In this document: positions 6,231 through 12,448 of the stretch, in pieces | How positions within the stretch are numbered: the stretch's first letter is position 1 | Layout of the letters: each line of letters begins with the position of its first letter | Source of the DNA: a virus | Direction: 5' to 3' (one strand) | Length of the DNA stretch: 26,728 nt | IMG/VR virus record: IMGVR_UViG_3300042868_001914 | Span: 1 to 26,728 of that record | Notes under the pieces: model-generated | Database searches by the model: none | What the model was told of the DNA's origin: nothing | The model's input: the letters and a program-made list of their open reading frames with translations, nothing else | Program-made: the position numbers and the translations under genes

Positions 6231-7098
6231 AGTCAATGATGGCGCGGCCAATTAGTTCAGGGATTTGAGGCACAACGGCATTGCCTAGCTGTTTAAGTCT
6301 GTCCACCCTTCCGGGAATCCCATGAGCCACTCGACCCACGTTGGGTTCAGTTGCCCAGAGTGCGGCGACACGACCATACTGAGATTCAACTGCTTTCCCA
6401 TTGACAACCGACGTTGTATGCTGGAGTTGCTCAGATTGCCGCGATCTCGATGATCTGATGCCTGTGGGGTAGGCCACAATTTCTGCTGCACTTCTTTGAA
6501 TGTGCGCCCCCAAGTCACTTGATCCCGAAGATTGGACGGCGATGTTCGCCCCGGCCTGACTACTGTCATTTCCTTGATTATGGCTTTCGGTGTCTTCGGC
6601 GCTATTCCATCCATTGTTGTGGGGGTAGGCCACGATCCAGATTCTATCCCTTTGATGAGCCGCGCCGACGGCTGAAGCGGGTATACAGTGCCATTCCGCG
6701 CTATACCCGATCTCAGCGAGGCTCCAGAGAACTTGATCCAATCCTCTAGAGCGAAGGGCTGCAACGTTTTCGATGATGACGTAACGCGGGTGGATTTCTT
6801 CGATGAGGCGGCGGTATTCGTACCAGAGTCCTGATCGTTCGCCAGCAAGCCCGGCGCCTTTTCCGGCGAGGCTGATGTCTTGGCAGGGGAATCCTCCGCA
6901 GATAACGTCAACGGTTTCATGTATGTCCTTGGCGGTAAGAGTTTTAACATCTTCAAAAATTGGCACATCAGGCCAGTGCTTTTTAAGCACACGTCGGCAG
7001 GCGGGGTCAACTTCGCAGAACGCAATTGTTTGCATACCTGCGCGTTCAAGCCCTAGCGAAAACCCTCCAATGCCGGAGAATAGATCGAGGATATTCAT
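6211..7098 (-). CDS. C5 cytosine-specific DNA methyltransferase
   Basis: Transfers a methyl group from S-adenosylmethionine to carbon 5 of cytosine in a specific DNA sequence. All key motifs are present in 295 aa: motif I DLFSGIGG (5-12), motif IV GGFPCQDISLAGKG (catalytic Cys72), motif VI ENV (110-112), motif VIII QRDRIWI (149-155), and C-terminal RVAHGIPGRVDRLKQLGNAVVPQ with Asn273 of motif X. The region between VIII and the C-terminus (about 160-245) is the target-recognition segment and is short and low in complexity. No partner restriction enzyme is visible, so self-modification against host restriction is the likely role. It follows the DUF2815-position gene by 154 nt and overlaps the polymerase gene. 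A second frame inside it also looks coding. Confidence 0.95.
   Translation of the reverse strand: MNILDLFSGIGGFSLGLERAGMQTIAFCEVDPACRRVLKKHWPDVPIFEDVKTLTAKDIHETVDVICGGFPCQDISLAGKGAGLAGERSGLWYEYRRLIEEIHPRYVIIENVAALRSRGLDQVLWSLAEIGYSAEWHCIPASAVGAAHQRDRIWIVAYPHNNGWNSAEDTESHNQGNDSSQAGANIAVQSSGSSDLGAHIQRSAAEIVAYPTGIRSSRSRQSEQLQHTTSVVNGKAVESQYGRVAALWATEPNVGRVAHGIPGRVDRLKQLGNAVVPQIPELIGRAIIDYDYFVD
6285..6920 (-). CDS. Candidate gene nested in the methyltransferase gene in another frame
   Basis: A long alternate frame lies wholly inside the methyltransferase gene; it is open from a possible start at 7049 (254 codons). The ATG at 6920 has an AAGGA site five bases upstream and gives 211 aa. The protein contains FSGASLRSGIARNGTVYPL, then SWPTPTTMDG and LWPTPQASDH, and ends LNPTWVEWLMGFPEGWTDLN. 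From memory, this order of motifs (SG..RSG...NG..Y.L, repeated WPTP..SD, NPTWVEWLMGFP.GWT) recurs in phage proteins that are annotated independently. The same DNA also encodes intact methyltransferase motifs VIII to X, so both frames look constrained. Function unknown. The alternative is that the similarity is only an echo of conserved methyltransferase codons. Confidence 0.4.
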   Translation of the reverse strand: MKPLTLSAEDSPAKTSASPEKAPGLLANDQDSGTNTAASSKKSTRVTSSSKTLQPFALEDWIKFSGASLRSGIARNGTVYPLQPSARLIKGIESGSWPTPTTMDGIAPKTPKAIIKEMTVVRPGRTSPSNLRDQVTWGRTFKEVQQKLWPTPQASDHRDRGNLSNSSIQRRLSMGKQLNLSMVVSPHSGQLNPTWVEWLMGFPEGWTDLNS

Positions 7099-7117
7099 AA
7101 TTTTTATTCTGAGAGGG

Positions 7118-7190
7118 TGGCCCCGGTTACCCTGCCAGCATCAGGTCGAACCGACCAAGGAAGAGCCTGATGTTTAGGTAACCGGTGCCA
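7118..7190 (-). promoter_or_regulatory. 73-nt nested hairpin upstream of the methyltransferase gene
   Basis: On the minus strand the outer arms (7190-7177 and 7131-7118) pair over 13 of 14 positions: TGGC, one mismatch, then CCGGTTACC. Inside, CATCA at 7172-7168 pairs with TGATG at 7143-7139, and GGTCG (7156-7152) pairs with CGACC (7148-7144) around a three-base loop. The element ends 19 nt before the methyltransferase start, in an operon otherwise packed without gaps. No T tract follows, so it is not a standard terminator. A cis-acting RNA or a protein-binding DNA site is likely; it matches no riboswitch I recognise. Confidence 0.55.
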
Positions 7191-7252
7191 TTGAAAGGTG
7201 GGGTACTCGCTGCGTCCGTTGACTGCCCGGCATCCGCTTTCCCCCGTGCTAC

Positions 7253-7897
7253 TTAGCCGCGACGACGACGGCCTGCTGGTGCCGCTTCAGCCGGTGCTTC
7301 GGCTTCTGCTGCTGGTGCATCCGACTCGCCGTCCATCGAGACGAACTCGACGACTTCAAACACCGGCGTGTAGATGCGACCGTACGACTTGTGCGTGTAG
7401 TGATCTTTCTTCAGATGCACGACAGGCACGGGCTTGCTCTGGTCTTTTTCGACCTGCTCGGCAATCGCTACTGCCAACGCCTGAACGGCCTTCTTACCGC
7501 CGACGGACGTCACTGTGTAGCGCGCTTCCATGCCCTTGTCTTCGCCAGACAGACACTTCAGCGACATACCGATCTGCGCTTCCCAACCACGCTTGGCGTT
7601 GGGTGGTGCAGCTTCCATCTCTGGCAGCGGCTCAGACACCGACACCATCTTCTCACCCAACACTTCACCGTCACCCCAAGCGATATAGCCGTGGATGAAC
7701 GAGAACGGGTTGACCGCCCAAGTCGAATCGCTCTCGACTTCGGTTTGGTCAGCGCCGAACACCCAGTGACCGGTCTTGTCCATCTTGATGATGACGGAAC
7801 CTGCTGGGCCTGCGGCGGTATCAAGCGCGCGCAGAGCGGTGGTAAGGGAGGCTACTGCTGGAAGGTTTGCACCTTTGAAATTAACAAGATTCGACAT
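7253..7897 (-). CDS. Conserved phage replication-module protein, possible ssDNA-binding protein
   Basis: 214 aa with AGGAG before the ATG. Central segments such as WVFGADQTEVE, WAVNPFSFIHGYIAWGDGEVLGE, GWEAQIGMSLKCLSG and VGGKKAVQALAVAIAEQV are of a type I recognise from phage genomes beside DUF2800 nucleases. In those modules this position is usually held by DUF2815-type proteins thought to bind single-stranded DNA; that role here is inferred from position, not from a motif. The C-terminus is a low-complexity Ala/Glu/Pro tail ending GRRRRG, and flexible tails are common in SSB-like proteins. It is the second gene of the replication operon, 10 bp after the nuclease gene. The 154-nt gap downstream is described under the hairpin element. 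Confidence 0.7.
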   Translation of the reverse strand: MSNLVNFKGANLPAVASLTTALRALDTAAGPAGSVIIKMDKTGHWVFGADQTEVESDSTWAVNPFSFIHGYIAWGDGEVLGEKMVSVSEPLPEMEAAPPNAKRGWEAQIGMSLKCLSGEDKGMEARYTVTSVGGKKAVQALAVAIAEQVEKDQSKPVPVVHLKKDHYTHKSYGRIYTPVFEVVEFVSMDGESDAPAAEAEAPAEAAPAGRRRRG

Positions 7898-7907
7898 TAC
7901 TTTACTC

Positions 7908-9032
7908 CTATTGGATTTTAGAAAGGGCAGCAGTCAACTGCTTCCCGATTTGCAACACCGCTGGCCGTGGATCGGAGTCCGCTGCCAACGTATCGCCCGA
8001 TGACACAGATACGACCATGTCAGCGGGAAATTCTATTTTAGCCTTTTTCAAGACTTTCTCAAGCTGTGCCGGCGACTTAATTGTCGGTGGCTCGTACGCG
8101 TCTTCGATACCGTTGACGTCCGCCCACGCTTCGATCTTCGCCTTGTCCACCCACTGGCGCCGCGCCTGCTTGGCGACCATCTTGTAGCCTGGCACCGCAA
8201 CACCGTTTTGCAGCATCTCGAACGCTAACGCACGCAAGTCGGTGATGTAGCTCTCGATCATGTCGGCCTGACGCAGCTGCGCTGCAATCTGCTGCGCGGG
8301 CATCTCAAGCAGCTTGGCCTTCAGAGCACGCTCAACTGCACCGTTCATGCGTGGGCAGATGGGCTTGGCTGCACACCAACGGCAGTGGTCACCCTCTTGC
8401 ATCGGTGGCTCTGGCCATGAGGACAGACGTACAGCGTACAGCAGCTCTTGCTCAAACTCTTTAATGCGCGCAGGCGTCGTCACCCAGCGACGCACCATCG
8501 GGGGTTGCACGATGATGCACTCAATCTCTTCAGCGCCTTCGAACACCCATTGTGCTGCCGGTGTTCTCATCGCGGCGGCTGCGTAAAACAGGAGCTGAGG
8601 ATTTTCCACAGCATCAACAGATACGCCATCGCCAAATTTCCAATCAAGAACGATGGCGCGTTTATCTTTACGCCCAAGTAAGTCAGTGCTACCAAAGACA
8701 CCAGGCAGAAAATCGCCAAAGGATACTCGGGTTTCCACCATGTACTCCATCGTCTTGTCGGGGTCGATCTCGTCAAGCGCCGCGAGAGCGGGAATAATCT
8801 TCTCATCAATTAACTCCTGTGTCAGAACTTGATCTTTGTACTGGGCGCCAATGCACTGCTCTGGCTTCTTGTCGAACTCCAAGAGTTCAGCGATGACATT
8901 GTGCAGAAGAGTGCCACGGTCTGCGTGTTCGGAAGATGGCTTGGGTGGCATCTTCTGCACCAGCTTAACTGACGCCGGGCAGTTGATGACGCGTTTGGCG
9001 GTCGAGCCGCCGACAACATTAGAGTGATCCAT
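7908..9032 (-). CDS. DUF2800 RecB-like PD-(D/E)XK exonuclease
   Basis: A 374-aa nuclease of the RecB/Cas4 type. Visible motifs: RGTLLHNVIAE with His44, the metal-binding GSTDLL (Asp117), the core VLDWKFG (Asp130, Lys132), and NPQLLFYA (Gln146, Tyr150). One early cysteine (Cys18 in INCPAS) plus Cys217, Cys220 and Cys226 (C-x2-C-x5-C) match the four-cysteine iron-sulphur arrangement of AddB and Cas4 nucleases. It likely resects DNA ends for recombination-dependent replication. First gene of the minus-strand replication operon, with GGAGG before its ATG and a TTGACA promoter in the 86-bp intergenic region shared with the divergent nuclease gene. Confidence 0.88.
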   Translation of the reverse strand: MDHSNVVGGSTAKRVINCPASVKLVQKMPPKPSSEHADRGTLLHNVIAELLEFDKKPEQCIGAQYKDQVLTQELIDEKIIPALAALDEIDPDKTMEYMVETRVSFGDFLPGVFGSTDLLGRKDKRAIVLDWKFGDGVSVDAVENPQLLFYAAAAMRTPAAQWVFEGAEEIECIIVQPPMVRRWVTTPARIKEFEQELLYAVRLSSWPEPPMQEGDHCRWCAAKPICPRMNGAVERALKAKLLEMPAQQIAAQLRQADMIESYITDLRALAFEMLQNGVAVPGYKMVAKQARRQWVDKAKIEAWADVNGIEDAYEPPTIKSPAQLEKVLKKAKIEFPADMVVSVSSGDTLAADSDPRPAVLQIGKQLTAALSKIQ

Positions 9033-9061
9033 CCTTACCTCCGTTTTGTGATTGAGCCTCG

Positions 9062-9090
9062 ACTGTAGTCCCTAAAATAATCCTTGTCAA
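9062..9090 (-). promoter_or_regulatory. Promoter of the replication operon
   Basis: On the minus strand TTGACA (9090-9085) and TACAGT (9067-9062) are separated by 17 bp. Transcription would begin near 9055, giving a leader of about 22 nt containing GGAGG before the nuclease ATG at 9032. The -35 is perfect and the -10 matches four of six. The -35 overlaps that of the divergent promoter by five bases. Confidence 0.7.
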
Positions 9091-9112
9091 ATACTTTTTG
9101 ATGCCTTATATT
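9084..9112 (+). promoter_or_regulatory. Promoter of the VRR-NUC operon
   Basis: TTGTCA (9084-9089) and TATATT (9107-9112) are spaced by 17 bp, five of six matches in each hexamer. The expected transcription start is at about 9118-9120, which coincides with the favoured ATG at 9119, so the mRNA may be leaderless. Confidence 0.65.
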
Positions 9113-9118
9113 TCGGCC

Positions 9119-9412
9119 ATGCTTGAAAAAGAAATCGAAAACTATTTTGTCTGGACAGTCGAGCGTGCGGGCGGCAAGACGTACAAGTTCAAGTCTGTCA
9201 CACAGCGCGGGGTTAGTGACCGCTTAGCTTGTATGCCTGATGGATCAACGTGGTTTGTGGAGTTGAAAGCGCCCAAAGGTCGGCTGTCTGAGTTGCAAAA
9301 ACATTTTCGCAACGACGTGTTGCGATTGAAACAAAATTACGCGTGTTTATGGTCGACGGAGATGATTGATGAGTGGATTAAAGCTGCGCCCCTACCAGGA
9401 CGAAGCGGCTGA
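9119..9412 (+). CDS. VRR-NUC domain nuclease
   Basis: A 97-aa minimal VRR-NUC protein, a PD-(D/E)XK nuclease class acting on branched or structured DNA. Motifs: N-terminal LEKEIENYF (Glu4), GVSDRLA (Asp34), FVELKAP (Glu48, Lys50) and LQ at 59-60. Upstream alternatives TTG 9098 and ATG 9101 lie inside the predicted promoter and lack a ribosome-binding site. The ATG at 9119 matches the family-typical beginning and the predicted transcript start. Its 3' end overlaps the helicase gene by 44 bp. With the SNF2 helicase it forms a nuclease-helicase pair common in phage replication modules, probably for processing recombination intermediates. Confidence 0.88.
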   Translation: MLEKEIENYFVWTVERAGGKTYKFKSVTQRGVSDRLACMPDGSTWFVELKAPKGRLSELQKHFRNDVLRLKQNYACLWSTEMIDEWIKAAPLPGRSG

Positions 9413-10580
9413 CTTCCTGTACGAGCGCGATCGGGCAATGATCTTGGCGCCTGTGGGTGCAGGCAAGACGGCCATCACGCTGACCGCAATGCAGGCAATG
9501 GTGAAGGACGGGTACGCCAGTCGTTTCCTTGTCTTAGCGCCAAAGCGTGTCTGCACGGACGTGTGGCCCATCGAGGCCCGCAAGTGGGCACTCGAGTTGC
9601 ACTGCCGCACAGCCGTGGGCACACCCCGCAGTCGAGGCGAGGCGCTGGACTCCGACGCCCACATCGTGGCGACCAACTACGACAATATTGGCTGGCTGGC
9701 CGAGCAAGACCTGTCGACCTTCGACGCGATCGTGTTCGACGAACTGACCAAACTAAAGAACCCGTCAGGCACACGCTTTAAAGCCCTGCACAAGATCATC
9801 GACCAGTTCAAGATACGCTGGGGTCTGACAGGCTCATTCACCAGTAACGGTCTGGAAGACGTCTTCGGTCAGTGCAAGATCGTGGACGAGAAGCTGCTTG
9901 GCCGCGCCAAAGGCGCCTTCTTGCAGCAATACTTCGTCTGCATGAACCGCGACTTTGGCGAGTGGTTGCCACGCCCAGGCGCCCTGCCGTTAGTCATGCA
10001 GCGCATCAAGCCGGCCACCTACGTCTTGGAGCCAGGCGAGTACAAGGACAAGCTGCCCGAGTGCCATGTGGTCGAGCTGCGCTGTCAGCTGGATGACCGC
10101 GCGCCATACGAGAAGATGAAAAAGGATTTTGTGGTGCAGTTTCCGACTGCGGAAATATTGGCGGCGAACGCAGCAGCCGTTACATCAAAGTTGCAACAGA
10201 TGGCGTCTGGCTTTGTGTACGACAGCAGCCGGGTGGCATCCGACGTGCCGGGTCAGTTCATTAACAGCAAGACGGCAGTATGGTTTAGCGGGCACAAGTT
10301 TGACAGGTTAGACGAACTACTGGAGGAGAATCAACATGCGAATACGCTTCTTGTTTACCAGTTTCAGGAGGAGGTGGCGGAACTTCGTCGCCGCTATCCG
10401 AAGCTTGCCACCCTCGACGACCCCGACGCCATCAAGCGATGGAACGCAGGCCAAATCGAACTCCTCGCTGTACATCCCAAATCAGCCGGGCATGGCCTTA
10501 ACCTACAGCACGGGGGAAGCCACATGGTATTTCTGTCGTTGCCGTGGAGCCTGGAGCTGAACGAGCAATCTCCGACATAG
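9369..10580 (+). CDS. SNF2-family helicase/translocase, lacking motif VI
   Basis: 403 aa from ATG 9369, which has GGAG seven bases upstream; an in-frame TTG at 9366 would add one residue. Motifs: LRPYQ (6-10), Walker A APVGAGKT (27-34), DELT at 124-127 in place of DEAH, and LTGS (153-156). The second RecA-like lobe is present through AGHGLNLQHG and LPWSLELNEQ. The protein then stops after SPT. Relatives continue with a motif VI of the form GRLHRSGQ, whose arginines contact ATP. No such sequence is found downstream in any frame I read; the next gene begins 16 bp later. It is therefore probably a 3'-truncated helicase, perhaps inactive as an ATPase, or completed by another protein. Confidence 0.85.
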   Translation: MSGLKLRPYQDEAADFLYERDRAMILAPVGAGKTAITLTAMQAMVKDGYASRFLVLAPKRVCTDVWPIEARKWALELHCRTAVGTPRSRGEALDSDAHIVATNYDNIGWLAEQDLSTFDAIVFDELTKLKNPSGTRFKALHKIIDQFKIRWGLTGSFTSNGLEDVFGQCKIVDEKLLGRAKGAFLQQYFVCMNRDFGEWLPRPGALPLVMQRIKPATYVLEPGEYKDKLPECHVVELRCQLDDRAPYEKMKKDFVVQFPTAEILAANAAAVTSKLQQMASGFVYDSSRVASDVPGQFINSKTAVWFSGHKFDRLDELLEENQHANTLLVYQFQEEVAELRRRYPKLATLDDPDAIKRWNAGQIELLAVHPKSAGHGLNLQHGGSHMVFLSLPWSLELNEQSPT

Positions 10581-10596
10581 CAATGGAGGCACTGAA

Positions 10597-10899
10597 ATGA
10601 CTGACAGAGAACTGATGCAGCAGGCGTTGGATGCGTTGGAGTGCATGAACGAAGGTGCGTTCAATGCAGAAATCAAACTACTCCGCGCCCGACTAGCGCA
10701 GCCAGAACCGGAGCCGGTGGCGTGGATGCACGATTCACACGTTGGATTTAATGTTCCCCTCTACACCGCCCCACCACAGCGCGAATGGCAAGGGCTGACG
10801 GATGAGGAACAACTAGAAATTATGAAACAGTTTGGGCCGGGTCAACGTGGGTTATTTGCAGATGCCATCGAAGCCAAGCTAAAGGAGAAGAACACATGA
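10597..10899 (+). CDS. Conserved small phage protein with VPLYTAPPQREW motif
   Basis: 100 aa with GGAGG seven bases before the ATG. The N-terminus is helical (DRELMQQALDALECM), then LLRARLAQPEPEPVAWMHD, VPLYTAPPQREWQGLTDEE and an Ala/Lys-rich C-terminal helix. This combination recurs in phage and prophage proteins of Burkholderiales and enterobacteria, where the middle is variable. Function unknown to me. It follows the truncated helicase directly and its end overlaps the next start in ATGA, so it begins the string of small coupled genes. Confidence 0.78.
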   Translation: MTDRELMQQALDALECMNEGAFNAEIKLLRARLAQPEPEPVAWMHDSHVGFNVPLYTAPPQREWQGLTDEEQLEIMKQFGPGQRGLFADAIEAKLKEKNT

Positions 10900-11171
10900 G
10901 ATATTTATTTTTATTATTGGCAGCACCTGCGTTTGCCGCCGAGCCTAGCTACCTGACTTACGATGATGTGCATGTGCAGACGGTGCTAACGCAAGACCAC
11001 CCCAGCTGGTGTCACGGCATGAAGATGGCATTCGACATCGACGGGCTAAACCGCGCGTACTACGGCTGCTGGGTGGGCTCGCAAGGCTTTGTGCATATCG
11101 AAATGCTAGACGGTGGCAAGCGAGTAATCCCGATGTCCAAATTTAACAAACCCAAGGAGGCAACAAAATGA
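10896..11171 (+). CDS. Small exported protein
   Basis: 91 aa starting at an ATGA overlap, with AAGGAG upstream. The N-terminus MRYLFLLLAAPAFA is a short signal peptide ending in an AxA-type cleavage site near residue 14-15; there is no lipobox cysteine. The mature part has two cysteines (in SWCHGM and YGCWVG) that could form a disulphide in the periplasm. I recognise no family. An exported early phage protein could modify the envelope, for instance in superinfection exclusion, but the sequence does not prove it. The stop overlaps the next ATG. Confidence 0.68.
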   Translation: MRYLFLLLAAPAFAAEPSYLTYDDVHVQTVLTQDHPSWCHGMKMAFDIDGLNRAYYGCWVGSQGFVHIEMLDGGKRVIPMSKFNKPKEATK

Positions 11172-11314
11172 CGGACTTTAAAGACCCAGAAATCCAACGC
11201 GAAATTTTGATTGAATACTTGCAGGTCATGATCGCCCGGTGCGACTGGCATGGTGTAGCCGACGTGGCGATGGACTTGCGCGAGATGGAGGCCGAACGCC
11301 GTGCGAAGACTTGA
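11168..11314 (+). CDS. 48-aa conserved phage protein
   Basis: ATG at 11168 overlaps the upstream stop as ATGA and has a strong AAGGAGG ribosome-binding site at 11154-11160. The product starts MTDFKDPEIQREILIEYLQV and continues as an amphipathic helix with CDWHGVADVAMDLREME. Similar short proteins with DPEIQREILIEYL and DWH..D.A.DLR occur in other phages as I remember them. It has no membrane segment. Function unknown. The next gene starts inside it in another frame. Confidence 0.6.
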   Translation: MTDFKDPEIQREILIEYLQVMIARCDWHGVADVAMDLREMEAERRAKT

Positions 11315-11474
11315 CTACTGGAAAGCTAAGCTGCCCGGCGCGCGGGCAGAGGAGCGCATACGCCAGAAGGAACTAAACCAGATGGCCAGAGCATTTGAGC
11401 GAGCGGTCGAGAAGGTCGCCGAAATTGAACAAAGGATAGAAGATGAAAAAGATAAGCTGGCGAAGATTAAATGA
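11301..11474 (+). CDS. 57-aa coiled-coil protein
   Basis: GTG start at 11301 with GGAGG at 11287-11291, overlapping the previous gene by 14 bp. The protein begins MRRLDYWKAKLPGARAEERI and is almost wholly charged helix; residues about 18-57 have heptad-like spacing suggestive of a coiled coil. No family recognised. A shorter form from an internal ATG at 11382 is possible. It overlaps the next gene at its 3' end, continuing the coupled string. Confidence 0.5.
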   Translation: MRRLDYWKAKLPGARAEERIRQKELNQMARAFERAVEKVAEIEQRIEDEKDKLAKIK

Positions 11475-11637
11475 CCAACTGCCGTCGTTGACCGAAGACG
11501 AGGTGTTCGCCATGCTGACCGAAGAGCAGCTGACCGAGCGCCGCGCTTCTCACTTACAGCGCCTGCACCAGCGGTATTGCGCCCTGCGTGACGCCCGTGA
11601 GCGCATCGAGATTATGTCAGGAGCCATCAAACCGTGA
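11443..11637 (+). CDS. 64-aa conserved small helical phage protein
   Basis: Starts with AAGGA upstream and overlaps the previous gene by 32 bp. The N-terminal half contains SLTEDEVFAMLTEEQ, followed by HLQRLHQRYCALRDARERIEIM, a long basic helix. Short proteins with L(T/S)E.EV..ML.EE and RLHQRY..LR..RER occur widely in phages of beta- and gammaproteobacteria as I recall. Function unknown; the helical, charged make-up suggests a protein or nucleic-acid binder. Its stop overlaps the next GTG start. Confidence 0.65.
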   Translation: MKKISWRRLNDQLPSLTEDEVFAMLTEEQLTERRASHLQRLHQRYCALRDARERIEIMSGAIKP

Positions 11638-11849
11638 TTACTAACTACCAGTTGTTACACGCTATCACTACTGAATTTAACTTAAAAAATGACCGAGCGT
11701 TATCGCGGTTTTTGAACGTACCGCAGCCGCAGATTTCGCGTATCCGGCACAATAAATACAACGTGTCGGGCGACATGATCTTACGCATTTACGACAAGAC
11801 CGGCTGGAGCATTGAAAAAATTCGCGGCTATTTGGAGTGGTCAGAATGA
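11634..11849 (+). CDS. Small helix-turn-helix DNA-binding protein
   Basis: 71 aa beginning at GTG 11634, which overlaps the previous stop as GTGA. Residues about 20-40, DRALSRFLNVPQPQISRIRHN, form a Cro/CI-type helix-turn-helix: a short first helix, a turn at NVP, and a recognition helix PQISRIRH. The rest is helical (SGDMILRIYDKTGWSIEKIRGYL). It is the only clear DNA-binding regulator in the window and could act on the palindromes near the early promoter or the divergent promoters at 9062-9112. The actual site is unknown. It overlaps the zinc-ribbon gene at ATGA. Confidence 0.75.
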   Translation: MITNYQLLHAITTEFNLKNDRALSRFLNVPQPQISRIRHNKYNVSGDMILRIYDKTGWSIEKIRGYLEWSE

Positions 11850-12091
11850 AATGCCAGCACTGTGGTAGCAAGACCTATGTCGTAAACACCGCGCAGCAGC
11901 CAGGCGGCATCCGGCGCCAGCGCAAGTGTGACTCATGCAAGAACAATGCCTACTCAGCCGAGGTATGGATAGCAGGTAACGTTTTGGTGGGGAAATCGAT
12001 TTATACTAATGACGAGGCGGCGTTGATAAAAAAGAAAGGCGTTGACGTCCGCCGCGCAAATGAAGACAGGAGGAAAGACGATGCTTCGTGA
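11846..12091 (+). CDS. Zinc-ribbon protein
   Basis: 81 aa from ATG 11846, overlapping the upstream stop as ATGA and with GGAG upstream. Four cysteines, Cys3, Cys6, Cys28 and Cys31, form a CxxC...CxxC zinc ribbon resembling the N-terminal domain of NrdR and phage Ogr-like activators (KCQHCGSKTYVVN then RKCDSC). The C-terminal half is basic and charged. Coupled to the helix-turn-helix gene, it may form part of a regulatory pair; activator, repressor and simple DNA-binding roles are all possible. Confidence 0.7.
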   Translation: MKCQHCGSKTYVVNTAQQPGGIRRQRKCDSCKNNAYSAEVWIAGNVLVGKSIYTNDEAALIKKKGVDVRRANEDRRKDDAS

Positions 12092-12263
12092 TGGATACTT
12101 TATTAAGGAAGAGCCGCCCAAGATCGGCGCGCACTACACGCCGCAGTTCTACCAGAAACCTGCCACGCCCGAGGAGCGATTTGTGCAGGACATCATGTTG
12201 GGCGCTCGCCCCTACGATGAGTCGCCGATGGTGAAGTTCTTAGGTCGGCTCTTGAGCGTATGA
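12081..12263 (+). CDS. 60-aa protein of unknown function
   Basis: ATG 12081 is chosen because AGGAGG lies at 12068-12073, seven bases upstream; earlier in-frame starts lack a site. The product begins MLRDGYFIKEEPPKIGAHYT and contains PATPEERFVQDIMLGARPYDESPMV. It has no membrane segment or metal ligands. I recognise no family. It overlaps the zinc-ribbon gene by 11 bp and its own stop overlaps the next ATG. Confidence 0.55.
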   Translation: MLRDGYFIKEEPPKIGAHYTPQFYQKPATPEERFVQDIMLGARPYDESPMVKFLGRLLSV

Positions 12264-12448
12264 GAGAGCTCGTCCTCATCTACTACGCAGGCATCGTGGT
12301 GGCCACCGTGGGCTTTCTGGCGGTCTTCGTGCCAGATCAGCCCCGGCCAACACCGGCTGAGTGCGGTGTGGCCGAGTTTGCGCCTGACATGTCAACGCGC
12401 GACCGTGAGGTCTGCCGGCAGTTACGCCAGCATCGTCACCGCATGTGA
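12260..12448 (+). CDS. Small single-pass membrane protein
   Basis: 62 aa with an ATGA overlap to the preceding gene. Residues about 4-24 (LVLIYYAGIVVATVGFLAVFV) form one membrane helix; the remainder has two cysteines (AECGVAE and EVCRQL) and a basic end, QLRQHRHRM. It is the last plus-strand gene of this block and its final 27 bp overlap the 3' end of the endolysin gene on the other strand. Unknown function; a lysis or envelope role is possible. Confidence 0.6.
   Translation: MRELVLIYYAGIVVATVGFLAVFVPDQPRPTPAECGVAEFAPDMSTRDREVCRQLRQHRHRM

Noticed and set aside
7118-7190. Integron attC-like site
   Set aside because: The long imperfect palindrome is reminiscent, but the arms lack the RYYYAAC and GTTRRRY core sites required of attC.
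7140-7230. 19-codon minus-strand frame (MPGSQRTQ...) in the gap before the methyltransferase gene
   Set aside because: No convincing ribosome-binding site, no coupling, and it runs into the paired arm of the hairpin element; structure explains the gap better.
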